Made by a program: the position numbers and the translations under genes. DNA of 14,520 nt, taken from NCBI GenBank assembly GCA_955652925.1, contig CATPCO010000618.1:1-14520 (forward strand), written 5' to 3'. This DNA comes from an uncultured Xanthobacteraceae bacterium. GTDB lineage: Bacteria > Pseudomonadota > Alphaproteobacteria > Rhizobiales > Xanthobacteraceae. The notes below the pieces were generated by a model. It did no database searches and had not been told where the DNA came from. It worked only from the letters and a program-made list of their open reading frames with translations. Shown here in pieces: positions 1-6,567 of the stretch; within the stretch, counting starts at the first letter, position 1; each line of letters starts with the position of its first letter.

Positions 1-1
1 G

Positions 2-727
2 ATCACTGCCGCGGGGCAAGGAATTGGGCGCGCTATTGCCGAAGCGTTCGCCGCCGAGGGCGCAGTCGTTGTGGCAACCGACGTGGATGAGAAAAAGCTG
101 GACGAACTGAAAGCCGCCAGGAAGCTCAAGCTTGATGTGCGCTCAACCGAGGCCGTCGATTCGATGGCGCGAAATCTTAAACAAGAACTCGGCCCGCTCG
201 ACATCCTCGTCAATTGCGCGGGCTATGTGCATCACGGCAGTGTGCTCGACTGCTCCGAGCAGGACTGGGACTTCACGTTCGACCTCAACGTCAAGTCCAT
301 GCACCGCACCATCAAGGCGTTTCTCCCGGACATGCTGGAAAAACAGTCAGGCTCGATCGTCAACATCTCATCGGCGGTATCCTCGATCCGCGGCGTTCCT
401 GACCGTTATGTGTATGGCGCAAGCAAAGCAGCAGTCATCGGGCTCACCAAGGCGGTCGCGGCCGACTTCATCAGGCAAGGCATTCGGGCGAATGCCATCT
501 GCCCGGGCACGATCGAATCCCCTTCGCTTGAGGGACGAATCCGGGAGCGGTCGCAGGCAACCGGCAAATCGCTCGGCGAGGTCGAACGGGCTTTCATCGA
601 GCGCCAGCCCATGGGGCGCCTGGGCAAACCTGGGGAAGTGGCCGCGCTTGCCGTCTTCCTCGCCTCGGATGAGGCAAGCTACATCACGGGCCAAGCTCAT
701 CTCGTGGACGGCGGCATGGCGCTTTAG
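2..727 (+). CDS. SDR-family oxidoreductase, DHRS6/BDH2-like (5' end missing)
   Basis: This is a cytosolic NAD(P)-dependent short-chain dehydrogenase/reductase. The frame is open from base 2, so the gene begins left of the window. Its first visible residues form the cofactor loop (AAGQGIG), followed by an acidic residue in VATDVD that suggests NAD preference. Further on are the NCAG motif, the catalytic Ser in NISSAVSS, and YGASK with Tyr at 413-415 and Lys at 425-427. A C-terminal substrate-loop motif (PGTIESPSLEGR) and ITGQAHLVDGG close the fold. Stretches such as YVHHGSVLDCSEQDWDF and KAAVIGLTKAVAADFI closely resemble, from memory, animal DHRS6/BDH2. Relatives of that group act on 3-hydroxybutyrate, 4-oxo-proline or 2-keto-3-deoxy-sugar acids, so the substrate cannot be fixed here. 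It is not evidently linked to the genes on its right. The family call is firm; the substrate is unknown. Confidence 0.93.
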   Translation: MTAAGQGIGRAIAEAFAAEGAVVVATDVDEKKLDELKAARKLKLDVRSTEAVDSMARNLKQELGPLDILVNCAGYVHHGSVLDCSEQDWDFTFDLNVKSMHRTIKAFLPDMLEKQSGSIVNISSAVSSIRGVPDRYVYGASKAAVIGLTKAVAADFIRQGIRANAICPGTIESPSLEGRIRERSQATGKSLGEVERAFIERQPMGRLGKPGEVAALAVFLASDEASYITGQAHLVDGGMAL

Positions 728-758
728 CAACCAACTGATGCAACTAAGGGCTAAGTAT

Positions 759-809
759 TGGCGGGACCGAAAGAGATTCGAGCTCCTGACCCCCGGATTC
801 GTAGTCGTG
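759..809 (-). pseudogene. tRNA 3'-half remnant (tRNA-Arg(ACG)-like), possible att scar
   Basis: Read on the minus strand, the segment has an anticodon-type loop CTACGAA (798-804) with anticodon ACG. It continues with TCCGG, a GGGTC variable region, a T-arm-like AGGAG / CTCGAAT / CTCTT and a terminal CCA (759-761). No D-arm or 5' acceptor strand lies further upstream (above 809), the 5' side of the anticodon stem is only partly complementary, and the acceptor side seems one base long. This is therefore a degraded 3' half, not a working tRNA. Such 3' halves are what site-specific integrases leave behind at tRNA attachment sites, but that role is inferred. Confidence 0.55.
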
Positions 810-874
810 ACAAGTTATTGTTTTTGCTAGATCGCGTTAGGCATTGCTTTCTCCCGGACGCGGTCGCCCTTGAA

Positions 875-1081
875 TCAAGCCTCCACGTACTCCGCAATGC
901 TGGAGGGTTCAGGCACTGGCAAGCCGTCTTCCTTCAATCCCTCGATGTGAAACCGGATTGCATTCCGGATTTCATGCTCAACCGCCTTAACAGTATGGCC
1001 GGTAGCGACGCAGCCCGGAAGGTCCGGTACATAGGCCGAATAGTTGCCGTCCGCTTTTTCGATGACAATGGCATAGCGCAT
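875..1081 (-). CDS. hicB: HicB-family antitoxin-like protein, solitary
   Basis: This is a 68-residue protein beginning MRYAIVIEKADGNYSAYVPD. It carries the HicB-like core: a short beta strand, the YVPDLPGCVATG turn, then a helix (VEHEIRNAIRFHIEGL) and a Pro-rich tail (GLPVPEPSS). In the family this partial RNase H-like fold neutralises a HicA mRNA interferase. The start at 1081 is supported by AAAGGAG about nine bases upstream on the minus strand; the longer frame reaching 1153 has no such site. I find no HicA-like double-stranded-RNA-binding frame on either side, between 728 and 874 or between 1082 and 1307. It is thus an orphan antitoxin or stand-alone HicB-type protein. It lies divergent to otsB and next to the tRNA remnant, which fits mobile or decaying DNA. 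Confidence 0.8.
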   Translation of the reverse strand: MRYAIVIEKADGNYSAYVPDLPGCVATGHTVKAVEHEIRNAIRFHIEGLKEDGLPVPEPSSIAEYVEA

Positions 1082-1187
1082 CAGCGCTGCTCCTTTAGGC
1101 CTGATTGTTTCAGAATACTGTTCCAAGTCCCGGGTGCAAGGTCGTCCGAACACCTATATGTTCTGTTCATCGCCCCGATCGTCTAAC

Positions 1188-1212
1188 GGAACCATTGCTG
1201 AATCATGGGGTT
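1188..1212 (+). promoter_or_regulatory. EcfG/RpoE2-type general-stress promoter of the ots operon
   Basis: GGAAC (1188-1192) is followed by 18 bases and TT (1211-1212); the last four bases are GGTT. This matches the alphaproteobacterial general-stress consensus GGAAC-N18/19-TT (also written GGAAC-N16/17-CGTT) except for G in place of the less conserved C. It is correctly oriented for otsB, placing a predicted transcript start near 1219. The match is seen directly; use by an ECF sigma factor is inferred. Confidence 0.6.
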
Positions 1213-1223
1213 AAGAGACTTTT

Positions 1224-1248
1224 GGGGTATGCCGCGCATAAAATCCCC
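1224..1248 (+). promoter_or_regulatory. Hairpin at the predicted 5' end of the ots transcript
   Basis: TATGC (1228-1232) and GCATA (1236-1240) form a perfect five-pair stem around a CGC loop. Outside it GGGG (1224-1227) can pair with CCCC (1245-1248) across a four-base AAAT bulge. It would begin within a few bases of the transcript start predicted from the promoter at 1188. A role in mRNA stability or leader control is possible but unproven. Confidence 0.35.
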
Positions 1249-1307
1249 TGCCGTTCGGTATACGCTAGCCTCAGTTTCAACAGAGATTGGAATGCCGGAC
1301 CGTGGTC

Positions 1308-2069
1308 ATGCCCAATCGTGCCCCTCCAGTCCTCAACGACCTGACGAAAATAGCCGTCCTGCTCGACGTTGATGGCACCATCGTCGATATCGCGCCCACA
1401 CCGCGCGAAGTTTTTGTGCCGCATTCGCTGCGCGAGACACTGGAGCGACTGTGGGAGCGCACGGGCGGCGCGGTCGCGTTCGTGAGCGGGCGGCCCATCA
1501 GCGAGCTTGATCTCTTGTTCTCTCCGCTCCAGCTCCCGGCGATCGGCGGACACGGCGCCGAATTTCGTATCACGGCCGGTAAACCGCCCGCGGCGCCGCG
1601 GCTGCGCCCGCTTGACCCCGGCATCAAGCGCCGGTTCGCGGCGATCGCCGAGGCAGGTCCGGGAATCATCCTCGAGGACAAAGGATACTCGCTCGCACTC
1701 CACTATCGCCTTGCTCCGGAGAAGGAGCAGCTTGTCCGCGAGGCGGCAGCGAAAATCGCCGCCGGCATCAACGGGGCGATCGAATTGTTGCCGGGAAAGC
1801 TCGTCGTGGAGGTGAAACAGCCGGGAGTGACCAAGGCGACCGCGGTGCGCGAGTTGATGACCTACCCGCCATTCGCAGGACGCCATCCCATTTTCATCGG
1901 CGATGACGTCACCGACCTCGGCGTGTTTGACATCATTCCCGAGCTCTGCGGAACCGGCGCTTCGGTCGGTCGGGTCGTCCCCGGCATCCAGTGTTATTTC
2001 GAGCAGCCGAGCGACGTGCGCCACTGGCTCGAACAGATCAGTCGGAATCGTGCGCTTGCCGCCTCATGA
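1308..2069 (+). CDS. otsB: Trehalose-6-phosphate phosphatase
   Basis: It removes phosphate from trehalose 6-phosphate, the second step of the OtsAB pathway, in the cytosol. The 253-residue protein shows the HAD-superfamily phosphatase motifs in order. Motif I is DVDGT with the nucleophile D20 and acid/base D22, motif II is FVSGR (S60), the motif III region is around GKLVVEVK and GVTKATAV, and motif IV is GDDVTD (198-203). The segment GGHGAEFR fits the cap region of the family. Length agrees with bacterial OtsB (about 250-270). I chose ATG 1308; GTG 1302 and TTG 1287 are in frame and possible, since no start has a convincing ribosome site. Its stop overlaps the next ATG by four bases (ATGA), so translation is probably coupled to the GH15 gene. 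The operon appears driven from the stress-type promoter at 1188-1212. Confidence 0.95.
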   Translation: MPNRAPPVLNDLTKIAVLLDVDGTIVDIAPTPREVFVPHSLRETLERLWERTGGAVAFVSGRPISELDLLFSPLQLPAIGGHGAEFRITAGKPPAAPRLRPLDPGIKRRFAAIAEAGPGIILEDKGYSLALHYRLAPEKEQLVREAAAKIAAGINGAIELLPGKLVVEVKQPGVTKATAVRELMTYPPFAGRHPIFIGDDVTDLGVFDIIPELCGTGASVGRVVPGIQCYFEQPSDVRHWLEQISRNRALAAS

Positions 2070-3856
2070 CTGATCACGGACTTGATCTTGCGGTGATCGG
2101 CAACGGCCGCACCGCTGCGCTCGTCACTCCAACGGCGCGCATCGTGTGGTGGTGCTTCCCGCGCTTTGACAGCGATCCGATCTTCTGCCGGCTTGTTGCA
2201 GGCGATGAAGAGAAGGGATTTACCGACGTCGTGCTCGACGGCATGGTCGACTTCCAGTCGGAGTATCTGCGCAACACCGCGATCGTCTCGACCGTTCTGA
2301 CCGACCAGCAGGGCGGCGCGGTCCGCATTACTGACTTCGCGCCGCGGCACCAGCAGTTTGGCCGCGTCTTTCGTCCGCCGCAGCTCATACGCATTATCGA
2401 GCCGGTGGCAGGGCTGCCCCGAGTCACCGTTCGCTTCCGGCCCACCCATCATTACGGACATCCCTTCAAGCAGCATTCAAGCGGCAGCAATCATATTCGC
2501 TTTCTCAGTGAAGAGACGACGTTGCGGCTTACCAGCGACGCTCCGCTTTCCTACATCGAACGCGAAGCGCCTTTTGTGCTCACGCGTCCGTTGCATCTCG
2601 TCTTCGGTGTCGATGAGCCGTTTCAGGGCGTGCTTGAGACGACGTGCCGGGAATTTTGCGATCGCACTATCGACCATTGGCTGGAATGGTCGCGCGGACT
2701 TTCTATCTCGTACGATTGGCAGGACGAAATTATTCGAGCGGCGATCACGCTCAAGCTCAGCAATTTCGAGGAGACCGGCGGCATTATTGCCGCTCACACC
2801 ACCTCCATTCCCGAGGCGCCGGCATCGGGCCGCAACTGGGACTATCGCTATTGCTGGATGCGCGATGCCTATTTCGTCGTGAAGGCACTCAACCGAATTG
2901 GCGCAACTCAAACGATGGAGGATTTCATCTCCTACACATTGGGCATCGCTTCGAACACGAACGAGCCCATGCGTCCGGTGTACGGGGTCGTGCCGATTGA
3001 TCCCATGCATGAAAGAACAGCGAGCGCGCTCAAAGGCTATCGCGGCGACGGACCTGTGCGCATCGGCAACGCGGCCGCTGAGCAGGTTCAGAACGACGCC
3101 TACGGCAGCATCATCCTCGCGGCCATGCCCATGTTCTACGACCGCAGGCTCCCGCGCCCTGGCGATGAAGGATTGTTTCGACTGCTCGAAATGCTGGGCA
3201 CCAAGGCGGGCGAGCTCGCGCTCGAAGCGGACAACGGCATCTGGGAATATCGCGGGCGCCAGCGCATCCATACCCATTCGACCGCCATGTGCTGGGCCGG
3301 CTGTCACCGCCTCGCTGCCATTGCCGAGCAGCTCGGCCTGCCTGATCGCGCCGCCCATTGGAATTCAGTGGCGGATCCCGTGCTGCACGCGCTGCTGCAA
3401 AGCGCCTGGAATGAAAAGCGCCAGGCGTTTACGGCAGCATTCGGGTCCGATGATCTCGATGCCAGCGTTCTCCTCCTGCCGGATCTCGGCGCGATCGAGG
3501 CCGAAGACCCGCGTTTTCGCAGTACCGTCAAGGTGATGGAGAGCGAACTTTTACGGAAAAAGCACGTTATGCGTTACGCGGCGGCGGACGATTTCGGCCT
3601 GCCGGCAACCGCTTTCCTCATTTGCCGGTTCTGGTTGGTCGACGCCTGGTGGTCGCTTGGACGTCGTGACGAGGCACGCGAATTGTTCGTCGATGCGCTG
3701 GCATACCGCAACCGGTACGGGCTTTTGTCAGAAGACATCGACCCGCAAACCGGAGTATTGTGGGGCAACTTTCCGCAGACCTACTCGATGGCGGGGTTGA
3801 TCTTGAGCGCGATGCGCCTGTCGCGAAGTTGGGAGGATCGATATTGGCGCGGCTGA
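2066..3856 (+). CDS. GH15-family glucoamylase/trehalase-like glycoside hydrolase
   Basis: This 596-residue protein has the two-part GH15 layout: an N-terminal beta-sandwich domain (about 1-210, with WWCFPRFDSDPIF at 28-40) and an (alpha/alpha)6 catalytic barrel. Barrel signatures are GRNWDYRYCWMRDA (255-268), NGIWEYRG with the likely general acid E394, and YGLLSEDIDPQTG with the likely base E556, then GNFPQTYSMAGL. Family members hydrolyse alpha-glucosidic bonds; some bacterial and archaeal ones are trehalases. There is no signal peptide, so it acts in the cytosol. It sits between otsB (4-bp overlap) and otsA (13-bp overlap), which favours trehalose or a related alpha-glucoside as substrate. 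Both catalytic glutamates are present, so it is probably active. The family is certain; the exact substrate is inference. Confidence 0.9.
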   Translation: MTDHGLDLAVIGNGRTAALVTPTARIVWWCFPRFDSDPIFCRLVAGDEEKGFTDVVLDGMVDFQSEYLRNTAIVSTVLTDQQGGAVRITDFAPRHQQFGRVFRPPQLIRIIEPVAGLPRVTVRFRPTHHYGHPFKQHSSGSNHIRFLSEETTLRLTSDAPLSYIEREAPFVLTRPLHLVFGVDEPFQGVLETTCREFCDRTIDHWLEWSRGLSISYDWQDEIIRAAITLKLSNFEETGGIIAAHTTSIPEAPASGRNWDYRYCWMRDAYFVVKALNRIGATQTMEDFISYTLGIASNTNEPMRPVYGVVPIDPMHERTASALKGYRGDGPVRIGNAAAEQVQNDAYGSIILAAMPMFYDRRLPRPGDEGLFRLLEMLGTKAGELALEADNGIWEYRGRQRIHTHSTAMCWAGCHRLAAIAEQLGLPDRAAHWNSVADPVLHALLQSAWNEKRQAFTAAFGSDDLDASVLLLPDLGAIEAEDPRFRSTVKVMESELLRKKHVMRYAAADDFGLPATAFLICRFWLVDAWWSLGRRDEARELFVDALAYRNRYGLLSEDIDPQTGVLWGNFPQTYSMAGLILSAMRLSRSWEDRYWRG

Positions 3857-5280
3857 TTGTCGTATCGAATCGCGTGGCGGTTCCGAGCCGCGACGGCAGC
3901 AATCAAGCCGGCGGTCTCGCAGTAGCGGTGCGCTCGCTGCTCAAACGCCACGGCGGGCTGTGGTTTGGCTGGAGCGGCACGGTTTCCGCCGACGATGAGG
4001 TGTCCACCCGCACAATCCAGCAGGGCGGGATGTCCTATATCGTTACCGATCTCACCGCCTCGGATTATCAGGAATACTACAGTGGCTTCGCCAATCGGGT
4101 GCTGTGGCCCATCCTGCATTACCGGCTCGATCTCGCCGAATTCTCGCGCCGCGATCTGAGCGGCTATCGGCGCGTCAACGTCCTTTTCGCCAATCAGATA
4201 ACGGAATGGCTGCGGCCCGACGACATCGTCTGGGTGCACGATTATCATCTCATCCCGCTGGCAAAGATGCTGCGTGATCGCGGTCATCAGAACCGGATCG
4301 GGTTTTTCCTGCATGTTCCTTTTCCGCCGCCGGAGATTCTGACGGCTTTGCCGAATCACGAATGGCTCATCCCGCAGCTGAGCGCCTATGATTTGGTCGG
4401 CTTTCAGACCGCGAATGACGCCACCAATTGCGCGCGCTACTTCGAGAGCGAGTGCCGGCTGCCAAAACGCGCGGCCCTTACCTACCAGGTCGGCGAGCGC
4501 AACGTGCGTATCGGCGTTTTTCCCATTGGGATCGAGACCAACGAGTTCAACCGGCTGGCCCGGCGCTCCGTACGTTCGGCCCTGGTGCGTAACTTGGTCG
4601 ATAGCCTCGCCGGCCGAGCCATGGTGATCGGCGTCGACCGGCTCGACTATTCCAAGGGTCTAGCCCAGCGGCTGGACGCCTTTGAACGGTTTCTGGCGGG
4701 CTATCCGGATTGGCGCGGCAAGGTGACTTATGTGCAGATCACGCCGAAGAGCCGATCGGAAATTCAGGAATATGCCGAAATGGAGCGCACCATCAGCGAA
4801 GCCGCCGGGCGCATAAACGGAACCTATGGCGAGATCGCATGGACCCCTATCCGCTACGTCAACCGTGCTTATAACCGCAGCGTCCTGGCTGGCCTTTATC
4901 GCTCGGCGCGGGCTGCGCTCGTCACTCCCTTGCGCGACGGCATGAACCTGGTTGCAAAGGAGTACGTGGCGGCGCAGGACCCCGATGACCCCGGAATGCT
5001 CATTCTGTCGCGGTTTGCCGGAGCGGCGGCGGAGTTGACCGCGGCCCTCCTTGTCAATCCCTATGACCCGGAAACGGTTGCCGTCTCTATCTCACATGCG
5101 CTTTCCATGCCGCTGGAGGAACGGCGCAGCCGCCACAAGGCGATGATGCAGGTCATCTCCGACAACGACCTCAAATCCTGGGGCGACCGGTTCTTGGCAT
5201 CCTTGACCAAGGAAGCCGACCTGCCGCTCTGGCATGAGCATCTCGGACTGCGGCCGCTGGAGAATTCCAGCATCGCGTAA
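3844..5280 (+). CDS. otsA: Alpha,alpha-trehalose-phosphate synthase (UDP-forming), GT20
   Basis: It joins glucose from UDP-glucose to glucose 6-phosphate to give trehalose 6-phosphate, the first OtsAB step. The 478 residues match the E. coli length (474). Hallmarks are RLIVVSNRVAVPS at the start, the GGLAV loop (23-27), GLWFGWSG (38-45), VHDYHLIPL with D133, FFLHVPFPPPEIL, the sugar-nucleotide site RLDYSKGL with R266 and K271, and RDGMNLVAKEYVAAQ with D365 and E373. The start is TTG 3844. A strong GGGAGGA (3831-3837) lies six bases before it, and the family's N-terminus begins exactly there; there is no ATG nearby. The start lies inside the end of the GH15 gene (13-bp overlap), so expression is tied to that gene. 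A hairpin follows at 5298-5329. Confidence 0.96.
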   Translation: MARLIVVSNRVAVPSRDGSNQAGGLAVAVRSLLKRHGGLWFGWSGTVSADDEVSTRTIQQGGMSYIVTDLTASDYQEYYSGFANRVLWPILHYRLDLAEFSRRDLSGYRRVNVLFANQITEWLRPDDIVWVHDYHLIPLAKMLRDRGHQNRIGFFLHVPFPPPEILTALPNHEWLIPQLSAYDLVGFQTANDATNCARYFESECRLPKRAALTYQVGERNVRIGVFPIGIETNEFNRLARRSVRSALVRNLVDSLAGRAMVIGVDRLDYSKGLAQRLDAFERFLAGYPDWRGKVTYVQITPKSRSEIQEYAEMERTISEAAGRINGTYGEIAWTPIRYVNRAYNRSVLAGLYRSARAALVTPLRDGMNLVAKEYVAAQDPDDPGMLILSRFAGAAAELTAALLVNPYDPETVAVSISHALSMPLEERRSRHKAMMQVISDNDLKSWGDRFLASLTKEADLPLWHEHLGLRPLENSSIA

Positions 5281-5297
5281 ATGCGCCCTGCTGTAGG

Positions 5298-5329
5298 TGG
5301 CCAAAGGTACGCGCACGAACCTTTGACCA
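5298..5329 (+). terminator. Imperfect inverted repeat after otsA
   Basis: The left arm TGGCCAAAGGT (5298-5308) and right arm ACCTTTGACCA (5319-5329) pair over 11 positions with one mismatch, around a 10-base loop. It lies 18 bases after the otsA stop and before the next promoter. There is no T-run, so it is either a weak or processed 3' end of the ots mRNA or a dyad operator site. Confidence 0.4.
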
Positions 5330-5400
5330 TGACATCAATCCGTCACACGCGCCTTTGCTCACCTACGACGCTTGCTCCGGGTGCCCGAAAACGCGTCATC

Positions 5401-5426
5401 GGAACCTTTCCGCGGGGAATGACGTT
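5401..5426 (+). promoter_or_regulatory. EcfG/RpoE2-type general-stress promoter of the GT4-debranching operon
   Basis: GGAAC (5401-5405), 17 bases, then CGTT (5423-5426). This is an exact match to the alphaproteobacterial general-stress consensus GGAAC-N16/17-CGTT. The predicted transcript start is near 5433, leaving about 30 bases of leader with GGGAG (5450-5454) ahead of ATG 5463. Position, spacing and orientation all fit. Use in vivo is inferred. Confidence 0.72.
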
Positions 5427-5462
5427 GGCGGCGAGAGCTGGGTTCCAGCGGGAGCAAAACCC

Positions 5463-6557
5463 ATGAAAATCGCGCAAATTGCGCCGCTCGTCGAGAGCGT
5501 GCCGCCTCGGCTATATGGCGGAACCGAGCGTATTGTGTCCTACCTCAGTGACGAGCTGGTCAACCTAGGCCACAACGTCACGCTATTTGCCAGCGGCGAT
5601 TCAGTCACCAGCGCGAAGCTCGTTCCGTGCGCGTCCATGGCGCTGCGGCTCGATGCCAATGTCCGCGACCCCATACCCTATTACATGCTGATGCTCGACC
5701 GGGTGCGTGAGCGTGCCGACGAGTTTGACATCCTGCATTTCCACATCGATCAATTCCATTTTCCGCTCTTCCGCCCGATCGCCTGTCGCACCGTGACGAC
5801 GCTGCATGGACGGCAAGACCTGCACGATCTCAAGCCTCTCTATGTTGGATTTGCCGACATGCCGCTGGTGTCGATTTCCGACCATCAGCGCGAGCCGGTC
5901 GCGCACAGCAATTTCGTCGCAACCGTGCATCACGGCATCCCCGCCAACCTGCTCGAGCCGAGCTACCACGCGGGCGGAGGCTATCTTGCGTTCCTCGGGC
6001 GCATATCGCCGGAGAAACGGCCGGACCGCGCCATTGAGATTGCACGCGCTGTCGGCGTTCCGCTCAAGATTGCCGCCAAGGTCGACCGCGTGGATGAAGC
6101 TTATTTTCACGAGCAGATTGCCCCGTTGTTGCAGCAGCCGGGTATCGAGTTTCTCGGCGAAATCAATGAGCGCAGCAAGAGTGAGTTTCTTGGCGGGGCC
6201 TTGGCCCTTCTGTTCCCGGTTGACTGGCCGGAGCCGTTCGGACTGGTGATGATCGAGGCCATGGCTTGCGGCACGCCTGTTCTCGCCTTCCGCCGCGGCT
6301 CGGTCGAAGAAATCGTGGAGCCGGGTATTACCGGCGCGATCGTCGATAGCGTTGATGAGGCGGTGCACGCGTTGCCGCGCGTTCTCGCGCTCAGCCGCCG
6401 ACGCGTGCGGTGCCGTTTTGAACAGCGCTTCACCGCCACCCGGATGGCGAAAGACTATCTCGCGGTCTATCATTCACTGGTTGAGCGCGCTGCGCCGGCG
6501 GAGCACGTGTCTGAGCTTGTCCCGCTGCAGCCTGCTCTGGAAGCAGGAATGAACTGA
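5463..6557 (+). CDS. Glycosyltransferase family 4 (GT-B fold)
   Basis: A 364-residue retaining GT-B glycosyltransferase. The N-terminal domain carries PPRLYGGTERIVSYLSDEL (14-32), a Gly-rich acceptor-side loop typical of GT4. The C-terminal domain has LGRISPEKRPDRAIEIA with R180 and K185 (donor phosphate contacts) and the EX7E motif in EPFGLVMIEAMACGTPV (E257, E265). No membrane segment is evident, so it is cytosolic or peripheral. ATG 5463 is supported by GGGAG eight bases upstream; a longer in-frame reading from 5355 would run through the promoter and is rejected. The debranching-type gene begins 10 bp after its stop, so both are probably co-transcribed and act on the same glucan or glycoside. 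Donor and acceptor cannot be read from sequence. Confidence 0.9.
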   Translation: MKIAQIAPLVESVPPRLYGGTERIVSYLSDELVNLGHNVTLFASGDSVTSAKLVPCASMALRLDANVRDPIPYYMLMLDRVRERADEFDILHFHIDQFHFPLFRPIACRTVTTLHGRQDLHDLKPLYVGFADMPLVSISDHQREPVAHSNFVATVHHGIPANLLEPSYHAGGGYLAFLGRISPEKRPDRAIEIARAVGVPLKIAAKVDRVDEAYFHEQIAPLLQQPGIEFLGEINERSKSEFLGGALALLFPVDWPEPFGLVMIEAMACGTPVLAFRRGSVEEIVEPGITGAIVDSVDEAVHALPRVLALSRRRVRCRFEQRFTATRMAKDYLAVYHSLVERAAPAEHVSELVPLQPALEAGMN

Positions 6558-6567
6558 CAGGAATTGC

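Noticed and set aside
758..1186. Plus-strand frame of 142 codons beginning in the tRNA remnant
   Set aside because: Its first residues (KEIRAPDPRIRS) are the typical false translation of tRNA antisense sequence, and the rest lies antisense to hicB. No ribosome site or family resemblance.
1082..1307. Search for a HicA toxin gene or further gene between hicB and otsB
   Set aside because: No frame with HicA-like features or a ribosome site; the segment is best explained as divergent promoter DNA.
1203..2024. Long minus-strand frame of 273 codons
   Set aside because: It lies antisense to otsB, has Arg/Asp-rich composition of a shadow frame in GC-rich DNA, and shows no family motif.
2477..3358. 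Minus-strand frame of 293 codons
   Set aside because: It is fully inside the GH15 gene on the opposite strand, and its composition reflects the codons of that gene.
5281..5462. Short frame and upstream extension of the GT4 gene through this gap
   Set aside because: The extension would cross the EcfG-type promoter, while ATG 5463 has a good ribosome site and matches the family start. I see only the dyad and promoter in this gap.
5601..6473. Minus-strand frame of 290 codons
   Set aside because: Antisense shadow of the GT4 gene, which has unmistakable family motifs.
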